DNA of 64,000 nucleotides from Bog-473 sp963745175 (GTDB lineage Bacteria > Actinomycetota > Acidimicrobiia > Acidimicrobiales > RAAP-2), in NCBI GenBank assembly GCA_963745175.1, contig CAVUWK010000015.1:210828-274827 (forward strand), read 5' to 3'. Position numbers and translations under genes: made by a program. The notes below the pieces were generated by a model. The model saw nothing but the letters and a program-made list of their open reading frames with translations. It had not been told where the DNA came from and ran no database searches. This document shows, one piece after another, positions 9,857-18,503 of the stretch (its first letter is position 1; every line of letters starts with the position of its first letter).

Positions 9857-11055
9857 CAGTCCTCGGAGGACGCGAGCGCCGCCAGGAAGGCCCGGTGCAG
9901 GTGCTGGAGCGCGGGCTCGTTGCGACCGACCACGACGGCGTCGAGGAGCCCCGTGCGGATGCCCGGCTCGGTCCGCGCCGCGACCCAGAAGTCCTCGCCG
10001 TCGACGACGGTTTCGCAGATCCACGGCGCCATGTCGACCGCCTTGGCCCGCTCTTCGTCGGAGAGTCCGGGGCGCAGGTAAGCAGTGTGCACCACCTCGG
10101 ACGTCTTCTCGTCGACGGGGAGGATCTGCCACAGCTCGATGTGGCGGGCGTCGAACGTCAGCGCTGTGTTGGGGAACAGCTGGTACTGGTAGCTGAAGTA
10201 GGGCATCACGTCGTGCCACTCCGCCTCGGGCACGTCCCGCAGGGCGTCGACGGAGCGCAGGGCGGAGCAGTTGCGCAGGTGTCGGCCGAAGGGATCGAAC
10301 GTCAGCACCCCCCCGTAGGCGTATTCCCGCAGGGTGGTGCGGTGCAGATGGTCGAAGTGGTAGTTCTCGCGGAAGGTGTCGAGCGTGACCTTCCAATTGG
10401 CGCCGACCTGGTGGACGTGCGCCTCGCCGTAAGGCTCCCAGTCCGCGAAGTCCAGGGCGGCCAGCTCGTCGTTGAGGCCCGGTCCCAGGTATTCGTCGAT
10501 GTCCACCGGAGCGCCCGGGCGCAGCCGGCCGACGACGAGCCCGTACTTCTCCGCGACGGGCAGCTGTACCAGGCCCTTGTCCTCGCGGCACATCCCCTCG
10601 AAGCCATCGGCCACCGGGACACCGACCAGGTTCCCTTCGACGTCGTAGACCCAGGCGTGAAAGGGGCAGGTGAATCGCCGCGCCGCACCGGCACCGTCGA
10701 CGACGCGCACGCCACGGTGGCGGCAGACGTTCGCCATCGCCCGCACCGCGCCGTCGCTGTTGCGGGTCACGAGGATCGGCGTCCCGCACACGTCCACCGT
10801 CCAGTACGACCCCGGACGCGGCAGTGCGCCGGAGAGGCATAGGACGAGTGGCTGCCCGTAGAACAGGGCATCGAGCTCACGGTCGAAGTGGCCACGATCC
10901 GTGTACGCCTCGGCGGGCACCTCGAGCACGTCCTCGGCCATGTCCGTCGTCCGGTTCTCGACGTGGTCGAGCAGGCGACGCACCAGGCTGTGCTCAAGCG
11001 CTTCCCTGTCCAACTCGACCCCCTTTCGGTGCACCATGCCACGGAACGTGGCCAC
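9856..11055 (-). CDS. Rieske [2Fe-2S] aromatic-ring-hydroxylating dioxygenase-type alpha subunit
   Basis: An intact 399-residue Rieske non-heme iron oxygenase. The Rieske cluster ligands are CRHRG and CPFHAW (about residues 110-135), and the catalytic iron site shows ENYHFDHLH near residue 220. No beta subunit is encoded nearby, so it is probably an alpha-only oxygenase (hydroxylase or demethylase group) that needs a reductase from elsewhere. It is the first gene of the minus operon, downstream of the composite inverted repeat at 11125-11168, and is coupled to the P450 by a TGATG overlap. Substrate unknown. Confidence 0.92.
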   Translation of the reverse strand: MATFRGMVHRKGVELDREALEHSLVRRLLDHVENRTTDMAEDVLEVPAEAYTDRGHFDRELDALFYGQPLVLCLSGALPRPGSYWTVDVCGTPILVTRNSDGAVRAMANVCRHRGVRVVDGAGAARRFTCPFHAWVYDVEGNLVGVPVADGFEGMCREDKGLVQLPVAEKYGLVVGRLRPGAPVDIDEYLGPGLNDELAALDFADWEPYGEAHVHQVGANWKVTLDTFRENYHFDHLHRTTLREYAYGGVLTFDPFGRHLRNCSALRSVDALRDVPEAEWHDVMPYFSYQYQLFPNTALTFDARHIELWQILPVDEKTSEVVHTAYLRPGLSDEERAKAVDMAPWICETVVDGEDFWVAARTEPGIRTGLLDAVVVGRNEPALQHLHRAFLAALASSED

Positions 11056-11124
11056 CCCAGGCTCGCGCCGTCGGAGCCCGCCGGTTCACCTTGACGGGCA
11101 ACCGGCCGACTTCCAGAATAGATG

Positions 11125-11142
11125 AAAGTGAGCGCCCACATT
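11125..11142. promoter_or_regulatory. palindromic operator, copy 2
   Basis: The sequence AAAGTGAGCGCCCACATT matches the 17016 copy in 11 of 18 positions, with the core GTGAGCGCCCAC nearly symmetric. It lies in the 137-bp divergent region between the Rieske gene (start 11055) and the ferredoxin gene (start 11193) and could control both. Confidence 0.5.
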
Positions 11143-11168
11143 TTACGGAAATGTGGCGTCAGCGCTCA
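11129..11168. repeat. composite inverted repeat in the Rieske/ferredoxin divergent promoter
   Basis: TGAGCGC (11129-11135) pairs with GCGCTCA (11162-11168), and CCACATTT (11136-11143) pairs with AAATGTGG (11149-11156) around TACGG. The right side carries five extra bases between the two arms. It overlaps operator copy 2 and probably marks a dimer- or multi-dimer-binding site. Confidence 0.65.
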
Positions 11169-11192
11169 ACCAGACTTCGACCACGGAGGGAC

Positions 11193-11381
11193 ATGAAGGT
11201 TGCCGTTGACGCTGACACCTGCCAGGGCCACGCCCGGTGCTGGGAGATCTGCCCCGAGGTCTTCGCGCTCGACGAGGAGGGCCACAGCCAGGCGGTGCCC
11301 GGCGACGTGGCGCCCCAGTTCGAGGACAAGGTGAGGGAGGCCGCCGCCAACTGCCCCGAGCGCGCGATCACCCTCAGCTAG
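11193..11381 (+). CDS. small [3Fe-4S]/[4Fe-4S] ferredoxin, P450-partner type
   Basis: An intact 62-residue ferredoxin. The ligands are Cys10, Cys16, Cys20 and Cys54, with His13 at the position of the second cysteine (CxxHxxC). That pattern is typical of the [3Fe-4S] ferredoxins that reduce actinobacterial P450s. The ATG at 11193 follows a GGAGGG ribosome site. It is transcribed away from the Rieske-P450 operon from a shared palindrome-containing region and ends 9 bases from the convergent CoA-transferase gene. It is the probable electron donor to the P450 at 8633-9856. Confidence 0.9.
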   Translation: MKVAVDADTCQGHARCWEICPEVFALDEEGHSQAVPGDVAPQFEDKVREAAANCPERAITLS

Positions 11382-11390
11382 GCACCTCAG

Positions 11391-13692
11391 TCAGGGCTGG
11401 CGCACCACCTTCGCGGCGAGGAGGCCCCGGGCCTCGTCGTCCCCCACACCCAGCTCGGCCAGCACCTCGAGGCTGTGCTCGCCGACGCCCGGCAGCATCA
11501 GGTGCGGCCCGCCCTCGGCATCCGGACCGCACCGGAGCAGCGGGCCGATCTGCTCGAACCAGCCCCATTCCGGCGTGGTGTACGCGGCCACCCGCCCCAG
11601 TTGCCGGTTGAACGGGTCGTCGAGGATGCCCCGGCGGAAGCGATCACGGTCCATCGGTGCGATCGGCTCCACCAGCACGTCGAGGGAGCGGAGTCGGGTC
11701 ACCCAGTCCGCGGCCGGTCGTGCGCCGAAGGCGCGCTCGAGGACCGCCTCGGCCTCCCTGGCCACGGCGTCGTCCTCGCCGCCGCGAACGGGGGCGTAGC
11801 GCTCAGGCAGTGACGTGAGCTCGGGCAGGCCCCGCAGGCGCAGCCAGTCGGCGCGCCGCGGGAGCACCAGAGCGAACCAGCCGGCGTCGCTCCCCCGGTA
11901 CAGGCGGTAGCCCGGCCCATAGCCGGTCTGCGAGGCGTCGAGCGCAGGGTGTCGCACAGGCGCGCCGTCGTGGGCGTACACCCCGCTCTGGAGCAGCATG
12001 CCGGCCCCGAGCAGGCTCGTCGCCACGCGGAAGCCGCGCCCGGCCGACGCCGCGGCGTACAGCCCGGCAAGCACACCGACCGCCGCCACCCAGCCGCCGC
12101 ACATGTCGATCGGGATCCACGAGCCGGCGATCGGGTCGTTCCCCTCGCCGCCGACGGCGGACTCGAAACCGGTCAACGCCTGCATGAGCGCGTCGTTGCC
12201 CGGGTAGGTCGCCCGCGGGCCCGTCGTGCCGAACGCGCTGGCATGGCAGTACACCGCGCTGGGGTTGAGCCGCGCCACCGTCGCCTCGTCCATGCCGAGA
12301 CGCTCCGACACCCCGACCCGGAAGTTGTGCAGCACCACGTCCGCCCAGCAGAGCAGGCGCTCGACGACCGACCGGGCCTCCGGCGCGGTCGATGTCGAGC
12401 GCCAGGCTCCGCTTGCCGCGCTGGCAGGCGGCGACCGCGTAGGCGGCCGCCCGCATGGCCTCGCCCTGCGGCGGCTCGACCTTGACGACGTCCGCGCCGA
12501 GGTCGGCCAGCACCTGGGCGGCCAAGGGCCCGGCCACGAAGGCGGAGAAGTCAACCACCCGGACGCCCTGTAGCAGCGGCCCAGGGACGGGTGCGGCCGC
12601 CGCAGCCGGCACGGGGGCGGCGTCGGACCCGGTGTCGGACAGCGGGCGCACGGTGATCGGCGTCTCCACCATGACGTCGCGCCTGCCGCGATCGGACCGC
12701 TCGGTTACGAGCCCGGCCGCGGTCACGTGCGGGTCGGACAGGACCTCGCCCGGCGTGAGGACGGGCTCGCAGGCGACTCCGGCCGCCCGCAACCGGGCGA
12801 TCCAGATGTCTCGTGGCTCCCGGGCGAAGAACGACCGCCAGCGCACCGCCCGCTCGTTCAGCGCGCCCGACACCTGCTCCGCGTAGTACCCGTCCTGGCT
12901 CGGCTCGTCGCCCAGCACCTCGATGACCTTGGCGTACATGCCCTTCCCGCCGAACCACACCTGCAGCAGGTTCCCGTCCGCGCAGCGGTACATGAAGTTG
13001 GGAAACGTCGATCCCTTCTCCCAATAGCTCTCGACGTCGACTGGCGCCCGCTCCGAGCGACCGATCATGCAGCCGAGCGTGGAGAGCATGCCGTCGTAGA
13101 GCGACGTCTCGGCCCACCCACCTCCGCCCCCGAGCGCGCGCCGTCGCAGCAGTGCGAGCACCGAGGCCGTCAGCACCAGGGCCGCCCCCCCGCCGCTGGC
13201 CTGCACGTCGACGAAGATCGGGCCCTCGCGGTGACCAGCCAGTTGGCTGCAGAACCCCACGCCTGCCTCGACCAGGAGGCTGAAGTCGGGGGACACGCCG
13301 CGGGCGGTCCGGCTCGGGCGGCAGCGCGCGTAGACCAGCCCGGGGCTCGACGCCCGCAGGTCGGCGTAGCCGAGCCCCCGCTCCTCCACCAGCTCCTCGT
13401 CCCCATAGACGAGGGCGACGTCGGCGCCCAGCACGAGGTCGCGGATGCGGTCGGGATCGTCCTCGGCGACGGCGGACTTGTCGCGGTGCCAGGCTCGGCC
13501 CCAGGGCAGTGCGCCGTCGATGTCGGGGGTCGCGGTCCCGGTGACCCGCACGACGGACGCGCCGAGGTCCCCGAGGATCATGCCGGGAACTCCCGCCGCC
13601 AGGCCCAGCCCGAGGTCGCTCGTCCCGACCGCGACCTCGACGACGCCCAGACCCGCGGACGGGAGGAACCGTGCCGTGCCGGCCGCGGTCAC
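11391..13692 (-). CDS. double-domain class III CoA-transferase (CaiB/BaiF), one frameshift
   Basis: Two CaiB/BaiF domains in one chain of about 766 residues. Domain 1 covers roughly residues 1-370 (GMILGDLGASVVRV, AETSLYDGML, YRCADGNLLQVWFGGKG) and domain 2 the rest (GVRVVDFSAFVAGPLAA, QRGKRSLALD, FRVGVSERLG). The catalytic Asp region is kept in domain 2 (PIDMCGGW), while domain 1 has ASGGGA at that place, so only domain 2 is likely to carry out transfer. A frameshift lies near 12385. The GTG start at 13692 overlaps the stop of the F420 oxidoreductase gene. It is a paralogue of the intact gene at 33274-35550. It would load CoA onto a carboxylic acid intermediate; donor and acceptor are unknown. 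Confidence 0.87.
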
Positions 13693-14672
13693 GACCCCGC
13701 CACCGGCTCGGCCAGCTGCGGGAGGACCTCCTCGGCCGCCAGCCGGACGACGTCGAGGGTGTCGGTCGGGGTGGCCGGGGAGATGACGATGTGCCGGGCT
13801 CCGGCCTCCACGTACTCGGCGATCCGGCGGGCGACCTCGTCGGGAGTGCCCGCCGGCGCGATGCGGTCGAGCATCTCTGGGGGACGGTCCCCATAGGCGC
13901 GACCGAGGAAGGAGGCGACTTCCCCGCGGGCGCGGTCAGAGTCGCGGCGGATGGAGGTGTAGAGGTAGAGCATCCAGGCAAAGCCCGTGAGGTCGCGTCC
14001 CGCCGCGTCGGCCTCGGCGCGGATGGTCTGCACCGAGCGGGCGTAGGCGGCCGGGGAGACGAGGTACGGCATGAAGCCGTCCCCGAGACGCGCGGCGCGG
14101 CGCATGGCGGGCGCCTTGCGGCCGGAGATGATGAGCGGGGGGCCACCGAGCACCGCGCCGGAGGCCTCGCCGGATGCGATGCGCGGAGGGATGACCGGAC
14201 GCAGCTCGACGTCGTCGAATTGGAAGAACCTGCCATGGTGGCTCACCGATCGGCCGCTCCACAGCGCGCGGAAGACCGCGATGCTCTCGTCCATGCGGGC
14301 GCCCCGCTCCTCGAGCGGCACCCCGACCGCCTCGAATTCCTTCGCGAACTCCCCGCCCACACCGACACCGACACGGAGCCGCCCGCCCGAATGCGCGTCG
14401 AGATCGGCGAGCTGCTTCGCCACGACGACCGGCTGATAGAGCGGCAGCACCAGGACGGCGGTGCCGACCTGCACCCGTTCGGTCCACGCGGTCATCAGCG
14501 CCAGGCGCGTGATGGCCTCACCCGTCGCCGTGGGCGGGAGGATGTGGCCGCCCTGCCAGACCGACGCGATGGGCAGCTCTTCGACGGCGCCCAGCCAGGC
14601 CCTGTCCGGTTCCGGCAGGACGGCCGCCCCCAGCACGACCCGCTCGTCAGCCCTCACCATCTCTCCCGTCAT
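13689..14672 (-). CDS. LLM-class F420-dependent oxidoreductase
   Basis: An intact 327-residue luciferase-like TIM-barrel oxidoreductase. It shows the family pattern TAVLVLPLYQPVVVAKQLADLD, SGGRLRVGVGVGG and SPAAYARSV; actinobacterial members of this group normally use coenzyme F420. The ATG is at 14672 and the TGA overlaps the CoA-transferase start. It lies third in a four-gene minus operon (alcohol dehydrogenase, amidohydrolase, this gene, CoA-transferase). It may oxidise an alcohol or reduce a double bond. Cofactor use is inferred from family, not from a unique motif. Confidence 0.87.
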   Translation of the reverse strand: MTGEMVRADERVVLGAAVLPEPDRAWLGAVEELPIASVWQGGHILPPTATGEAITRLALMTAWTERVQVGTAVLVLPLYQPVVVAKQLADLDAHSGGRLRVGVGVGGEFAKEFEAVGVPLEERGARMDESIAVFRALWSGRSVSHHGRFFQFDDVELRPVIPPRIASGEASGAVLGGPPLIISGRKAPAMRRAARLGDGFMPYLVSPAAYARSVQTIRAEADAAGRDLTGFAWMLYLYTSIRRDSDRARGEVASFLGRAYGDRPPEMLDRIAPAGTPDEVARRIAEYVEAGARHIVISPATPTDTLDVVRLAAEEVLPQLAEPVAGS

Positions 14673-14705
14673 TGGGGTGACCGACTCGGACGGCAGCGCC
14701 TCCCG

Positions 14706-15872
14706 TCAGACCCGGTACAGCTTGCGGGCGTTCTCGCCCATGATCTTGGCCCGGATCTCGGGTGTGAGCGTCGCCATCTTCGACTCCACCGCCTCCAGCG
14801 GGTTGGGGTACAGACAGGTGGGGTGGGGGAAGTCTGTCTCGAACAGAATGCTGTCCTCGCCGACCGCATCGATGAGGTCGGGCAGCTTGTTCCGGTTGTT
14901 CTCGAACCAGAACGTCGCGTACATGTTGCTGCGGAAGTACTCCGACGGCATCTTCTTCATCTGCTTGAGCTCATCGGGCGCATTCTCGCTCATCTCGTAG
15001 TCGAGGGCCTCCAGAATGAACGGGATCCAGCCGCAGCCGCTCTCCACCGACACCATCTTGAGCTCCGGGAACCGGTCGAACATCCCCGCCAGGATGAGGT
15101 TGGTCACGACCCGGGCGTTGCCGATGAAGAGCAGGGTCCCGCCGATGGCCAGGCGGGTGTTGGCCGCGTGCGACGCCCACGGGTACTTGCCGTAGAACGT
15201 CATGCCGGTGACGCTGGCGCCGATGTGGAAGTGGACCGGGAGCTGCAGCTCCGTGCACACCTCCCAGAAAGGGTCCCAGTCCCGGCTGGCCAGGTCCGGC
15301 GCCCCGAGGTCCTGCGGGTCCGACGTCATGTTGACGCCGCGCGAGCCCAGCGCCGCCACCCGCTTGGCCTCGGCGACGCAGGTGGCCACGTCCCATGCGG
15401 GCATGAGCGGGAGTGGCAGCAGCCGGTTGCCCGACTCCGCCTGGATCTCAGCCTGGGCGTCGTTGTAGATCTCGATGGCCAACCGGCTCAGGGCCTCGTC
15501 GTCGACCAGGCCGAGGTCCTGCCCGCCGAGGCCGATGGTGCTCGGGTAGATGATCTGCGCGTCAATGCCGCACTCGTCCATCACGTCCAGCCGGACCTTG
15601 GGGTTCCAGGCCCCCTCGTGGACCTCGTCGAAGGTCCAGTGGTGCAACGCGATGTCGGCCGCCTCCTTCGAGCCGTCACGGGCGATGACGCCACCGGCGC
15701 TGAAGCGGCCGACCGGATGGCCGTCGAAGACCCACATCAGCTGGCCGTCCACGTCCTCGACGCGCGGCATCCTGTCGCGCACGGCGGCGGGAGCGCGACT
15801 GGTGAAGAGGTCGGGCCGCTCGCACCAGTGCGAGTCGGCATCGAACACGTAGAGACCCTCTGCGGTTGCCAT
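14706..15872 (-). CDS. amidohydrolase-2 family metal-dependent hydrolase/decarboxylase
   Basis: An intact 388-residue TIM-barrel protein. Probable metal-ligand segments are DADSHW near the N-terminus, HFHIGA in the middle, VSVESGCGW, and ETDFPHP near residue 340. These are the marks of the ACMSD/resorcylate-decarboxylase group, whose members hydrolyse or decarboxylate. The ATG at 15872 has a strong AAGGAGGAG site. It lies 21 bases after the alcohol dehydrogenase and is related to the two frameshifted copies at 18504 and 19764. Decarboxylation or C-C/C-N hydrolysis of a pathway intermediate is inferred. Confidence 0.88.
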   Translation of the reverse strand: MATAEGLYVFDADSHWCERPDLFTSRAPAAVRDRMPRVEDVDGQLMWVFDGHPVGRFSAGGVIARDGSKEAADIALHHWTFDEVHEGAWNPKVRLDVMDECGIDAQIIYPSTIGLGGQDLGLVDDEALSRLAIEIYNDAQAEIQAESGNRLLPLPLMPAWDVATCVAEAKRVAALGSRGVNMTSDPQDLGAPDLASRDWDPFWEVCTELQLPVHFHIGASVTGMTFYGKYPWASHAANTRLAIGGTLLFIGNARVVTNLILAGMFDRFPELKMVSVESGCGWIPFILEALDYEMSENAPDELKQMKKMPSEYFRSNMYATFWFENNRNKLPDLIDAVGEDSILFETDFPHPTCLYPNPLEAVESKMATLTPEIRAKIMGENARKLYRV

Positions 15873-15893
15873 TACTCCTCCTTCGCTGCTGCC

Positions 15894-16976
15894 TCAGCTG
15901 CTGCGGACGACCGTGCGGACGCCCTCAGCTCGGTCCAGCATCGCCAATCCGTCGTTGATGTCGTCGAGCGTGATGCGATGCGACACCAGCGACCCCAGGT
16001 CGAGCCGGCCCGACTCGGCCAGCGCGATGAACCGCGGGAAATCCCGCAGGATCTGCGCGTCGCCCACCACCGAACCGGCGAGCCGCTTCCCCGAGAACAC
16101 GTACTTGAACACGGGCAGCGCGAGCGTGTCGCCCACGAGCGGCATGCCCACCAGCGTCACGGTGCCGGCACGGCGCGCCATGTCGTAGGCCTGCATGATC
16201 AGCTCCGGACGGCCGACGACCTCGAAGCTGTAGTCCACGCCGCGCCCGGCGGTCAGCGAGCGGGCCAGTTCCACCGGGTCGACCTCGGACGGGTCGACGA
16301 CGTGCGTCGCGCCCACCGCCGACGCGGCCTGGCGCCGGGAGGCCGAGGGATCGATGGCCAGAATGACGGCCGCCCCGGCGATGCGGGCACCCTGGACCAC
16401 GGACTGACCCACCCCGCCGCACCCGATCACGGCGACGCTGGAGCCGGGCTGCACCCGTGCGGTGTTGAGCGCCGCCCCGAGGCCGGTCGTCACGCCGCAC
16501 CCGAGGAGCGCGAGCTGCTCGTCCGGCAGGTCGGTCTCGACCGGGACCACGGACGCCTCGTCGACGACCATCACCTCGGCGAAGGTGCCGCAGCCACAGA
16601 GCGCGCGGGCCGTGACGCCATCGGGCAGCGGCCAGCGCGGCGCCGCCTTGACCGTCGGTCCCAGCTCGCACATGTTCGACAGCGCGTGCACGCACCACCA
16701 GCACGTGCCGCAGGCCGGCGCCACCGAGGCCAGGACCCGGTCGCCGACGCGGACCCGGCGGACCTCGCGGCCCACCGCCTCGACCACGCCGCAGCCCTCG
16801 TGCCCCGGGACGAACGGGAAGGGCGTCGGGGTCGTCCCGTCGATAGCCGCCTGGTCGGTGTGGCAGATCCCGCTGGCCGACACCCGCACCCGTACGTCCC
16901 GCGGCCCGACGTCCGGCTCCGGGAGATCGTCCACGACCAGGGGTTTTCCTGCCGCATAGGCCACCGCGGCCCTCAT
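15894..16976 (-). CDS. zinc-dependent alcohol dehydrogenase (MDR family)
   Basis: An intact 360-residue medium-chain dehydrogenase. Catalytic zinc ligands lie in GICHTDQ and GHEGCG; the structural zinc loop is CGTCWWCVHALSNMC; the Rossmann motif is GCGGVGQS. It would oxidise an alcohol with NAD. The ATG at 16976 has a GAGGGGGG site. It is the first gene of the 11.4-17 kb minus operon, whose promoter contains the perfect palindrome at 17016-17033. It is only distantly like the NDMA-type dehydrogenase at 35680. Confidence 0.92.
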   Translation of the reverse strand: MRAAVAYAAGKPLVVDDLPEPDVGPRDVRVRVSASGICHTDQAAIDGTTPTPFPFVPGHEGCGVVEAVGREVRRVRVGDRVLASVAPACGTCWWCVHALSNMCELGPTVKAAPRWPLPDGVTARALCGCGTFAEVMVVDEASVVPVETDLPDEQLALLGCGVTTGLGAALNTARVQPGSSVAVIGCGGVGQSVVQGARIAGAAVILAIDPSASRRQAASAVGATHVVDPSEVDPVELARSLTAGRGVDYSFEVVGRPELIMQAYDMARRAGTVTLVGMPLVGDTLALPVFKYVFSGKRLAGSVVGDAQILRDFPRFIALAESGRLDLGSLVSHRITLDDINDGLAMLDRAEGVRTVVRSS

Positions 16977-17015
16977 CGCCCGCCCCCCTCGAGGGCGCGC
17001 CGACGGCTGCGGGAG

Positions 17016-17033
17016 TAAGCGAGCACTCGCTTA
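17016..17033. promoter_or_regulatory. palindromic operator, copy 3 (perfect) with overlapping promoter
   Basis: TAAGCGAGCACTCGCTTA has perfect 8-bp arms around CA. On the minus strand a TACAAT -10-like box (17038-17033) touches its upstream edge, so transcription of the alcohol dehydrogenase operon would start inside the palindrome, the expected layout for a repressor site. The TetR gene starting near 17200 is divergent to it. Confidence 0.75.
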
Positions 17034-17199
17034 TTGTACGAGCGCCCGCGGTGCCGTGCCAGCGGGGCGCGGCGGTGCCGGACGGCGGCCCGCGGTCCCT
17101 CCCTCACGGCGGCCTGCCCGTTCCGGGCGAGCGGCCTCCCCGAGGTCATGCGGACGCGATGCCCTAATCTGACCCGCATGTCTTCGCCGCGGAGAGCCG

Positions 17200-17907
17200 T
17201 TGCAGCTGGTGCGGGGACGATCGGTGGCTAAGGCAGTGGCGAAGGCGGGCCGGGGTGCGACCGCGGTGACGCCGCCGCGGGCCCGCCGCCTCAAGGCCGA
17301 TGCCCGGCGGACCTCCATCCTGGAGGCGGCCCGCACCGCGTTCAGCAAGACCGGCGACGTGAACGGCACCACCATGAAGGTCATCGCGGAGTACAGCGGG
17401 ATCAGCGAGGGCGTCATCTACCGGCATTTCGAGAGCAAGGACCAGCTGTTCTACGAGGCCGTGGTGGACCCCCTGCGCGAGGCGGTGGACGACCTGGTGG
17501 CGGCGAGCGAGATGGTGGACCGGGAGACCCCGCTCACGCCCGAGCGCCAGCTCGAGGCGCTCAACGGGCTCTACCGGCAGCTCACGTCAACCCTCGAGGA
17601 CGTCCTCCCCCTCCTCGGACTCGTGCTCTTCGGCGACCCCAAGGTGGCCAAGCGCTTCTTCGACGAGCACTTCGTCGTCGCCATGGACCGCCTGGCCGGG
17701 GCCTGGCGCCAGGTGGAGGACCGCTACGGGTACGAGTTCGAGTCGCCGGACATCTCGGCGCGCGCCGTCATGGGCATCGCCCTGATGCTCGCCCTCGAGA
17801 GCCATCACGACAAGGGCTTCGATCGCGACCGGGCGGTCGTTCTGGCCAGCGAAGGCACCATGCAGGGCTTCTTCCCGCCGCTGACACCCAAGGCCCGGCG
17901 CGACTGA
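17200..17907 (+). CDS. TetR-family transcriptional regulator
   Basis: An intact protein of up to 235 residues. After a basic N-terminal tail, the helix-turn-helix reads RRTSILEAARTAFSKTG then IAEYSGISEGVIYRHFESKD, the TetR signature; the rest is a helical ligand-binding domain. The start is uncertain: TTG at 17200 or GTG at 17221. It lies divergently to the alcohol dehydrogenase operon, with the perfect operator between them, and upstream of the plus-strand catabolic cluster. It is the best candidate for the regulator that binds the repeated palindrome. Its ligand is probably an acyl-CoA or another pathway intermediate (inference). Confidence 0.88.
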   Translation: MQLVRGRSVAKAVAKAGRGATAVTPPRARRLKADARRTSILEAARTAFSKTGDVNGTTMKVIAEYSGISEGVIYRHFESKDQLFYEAVVDPLREAVDDLVAASEMVDRETPLTPERQLEALNGLYRQLTSTLEDVLPLLGLVLFGDPKVAKRFFDEHFVVAMDRLAGAWRQVEDRYGYEFESPDISARAVMGIALMLALESHHDKGFDRDRAVVLASEGTMQGFFPPLTPKARRD

Positions 17908-17951
17908 CGCATGTCCGGACCCATGGGCGTGAAGACCCGGCGCGCCGCCCG

Positions 17952-18350
17952 GTGACCGAGCCCGTCACGCTGGTCAACGAGCTGGCCCGGCGCTTCGGGG
18001 CCGGGGACCTCGACGGGGCGCGCGCGTTGCTGCATCCCGACCTGCGCATCGAGCAGCCGGCCTCGCTGCCCCACGGCGGCGTGCACCGCGGCCTGCCGGG
18101 CATGGACGACATGGGCGTGCAGTTCGGGCGGCACTGGACCCGCACCATCACCGATGCGCGGATCCTCGGCTGCGGCCGGACCGTCGTGCAGATCACGACG
18201 CAGACGTGGACGGCCAAGGCCACCGGGCGCTCGGCGACGGTCGATGTCGTGGAGCTCTTCGCCTTCGCCGACGACCGCATCGCCGAGATCCGGGTCTTCC
18301 AGCAGGACACGCACCTGCTGCTCCAGACGCTCGAGGGCGCCGGGTCGTGA
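17952..18350 (+). CDS. SnoaL/NTF2-like small protein
   Basis: A 132-residue alpha+beta-barrel protein. The pattern LVNELARRFGAGDLDGARALL, then LHPDLRIEQP and a C-terminal VVELFAFADDRIAEIRVF, is that of the SnoaL-like/NTF2 fold, which includes polyketide cyclases, ketosteroid isomerase relatives and many proteins without known activity. The GTG start at 17952 is weakly supported. It lies 44 bases after the TetR gene and may share its transcript. It could be a small isomerase or dehydratase for the pathway, but no catalytic residues can be assigned with confidence. Confidence 0.75.
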   Translation: MTEPVTLVNELARRFGAGDLDGARALLHPDLRIEQPASLPHGGVHRGLPGMDDMGVQFGRHWTRTITDARILGCGRTVVQITTQTWTAKATGRSATVDVVELFAFADDRIAEIRVFQQDTHLLLQTLEGAGS

Positions 18351-18407
18351 AGGGCCCTGCTGTCTCAAGGGGTCGATGCAATCGCTCTTCGCTCCCCGTC
18401 CCCCTCC

Positions 18408-18436
18408 TTGACAGCGCGCACGGGGTGCGCTGGAAT
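18408..18436 (+). promoter_or_regulatory. sigma-70-like promoter of the amidohydrolase cluster
   Basis: A consensus TTGACA (18408-18413) is followed after 17 bases by TGGAAT (18431-18436). The operator copy at 18438-18455 starts two bases downstream, covering the expected transcription start. The first gene starts at 18504. Confidence 0.65.
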
Positions 18437-18437
18437 A

Positions 18438-18455
18438 GGAGTGGGCACTCACTTT
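18438..18455. promoter_or_regulatory. palindromic operator, copy 4
   Basis: GGAGTGGGCACTCACTTT matches the 17016 copy in 12 of 18 positions; the symmetric core is AGTGGGCACTCACT. It lies directly after the -10 box at 18431-18436, where a bound repressor would block transcription. Confidence 0.6.
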
Positions 18456-18503
18456 CTTAGGATTCGCCGACCGGTGGAGCCACGGTCGAGGCCTGGAGGT
18501 CAG

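Noticed and set aside
13671..17018. Very long plus-strand open frame (over 1100 codons)
   Set aside because: It lies opposite four well-recognised minus-strand genes and has no family pattern; GC-rich codons leave few stops on the other strand.
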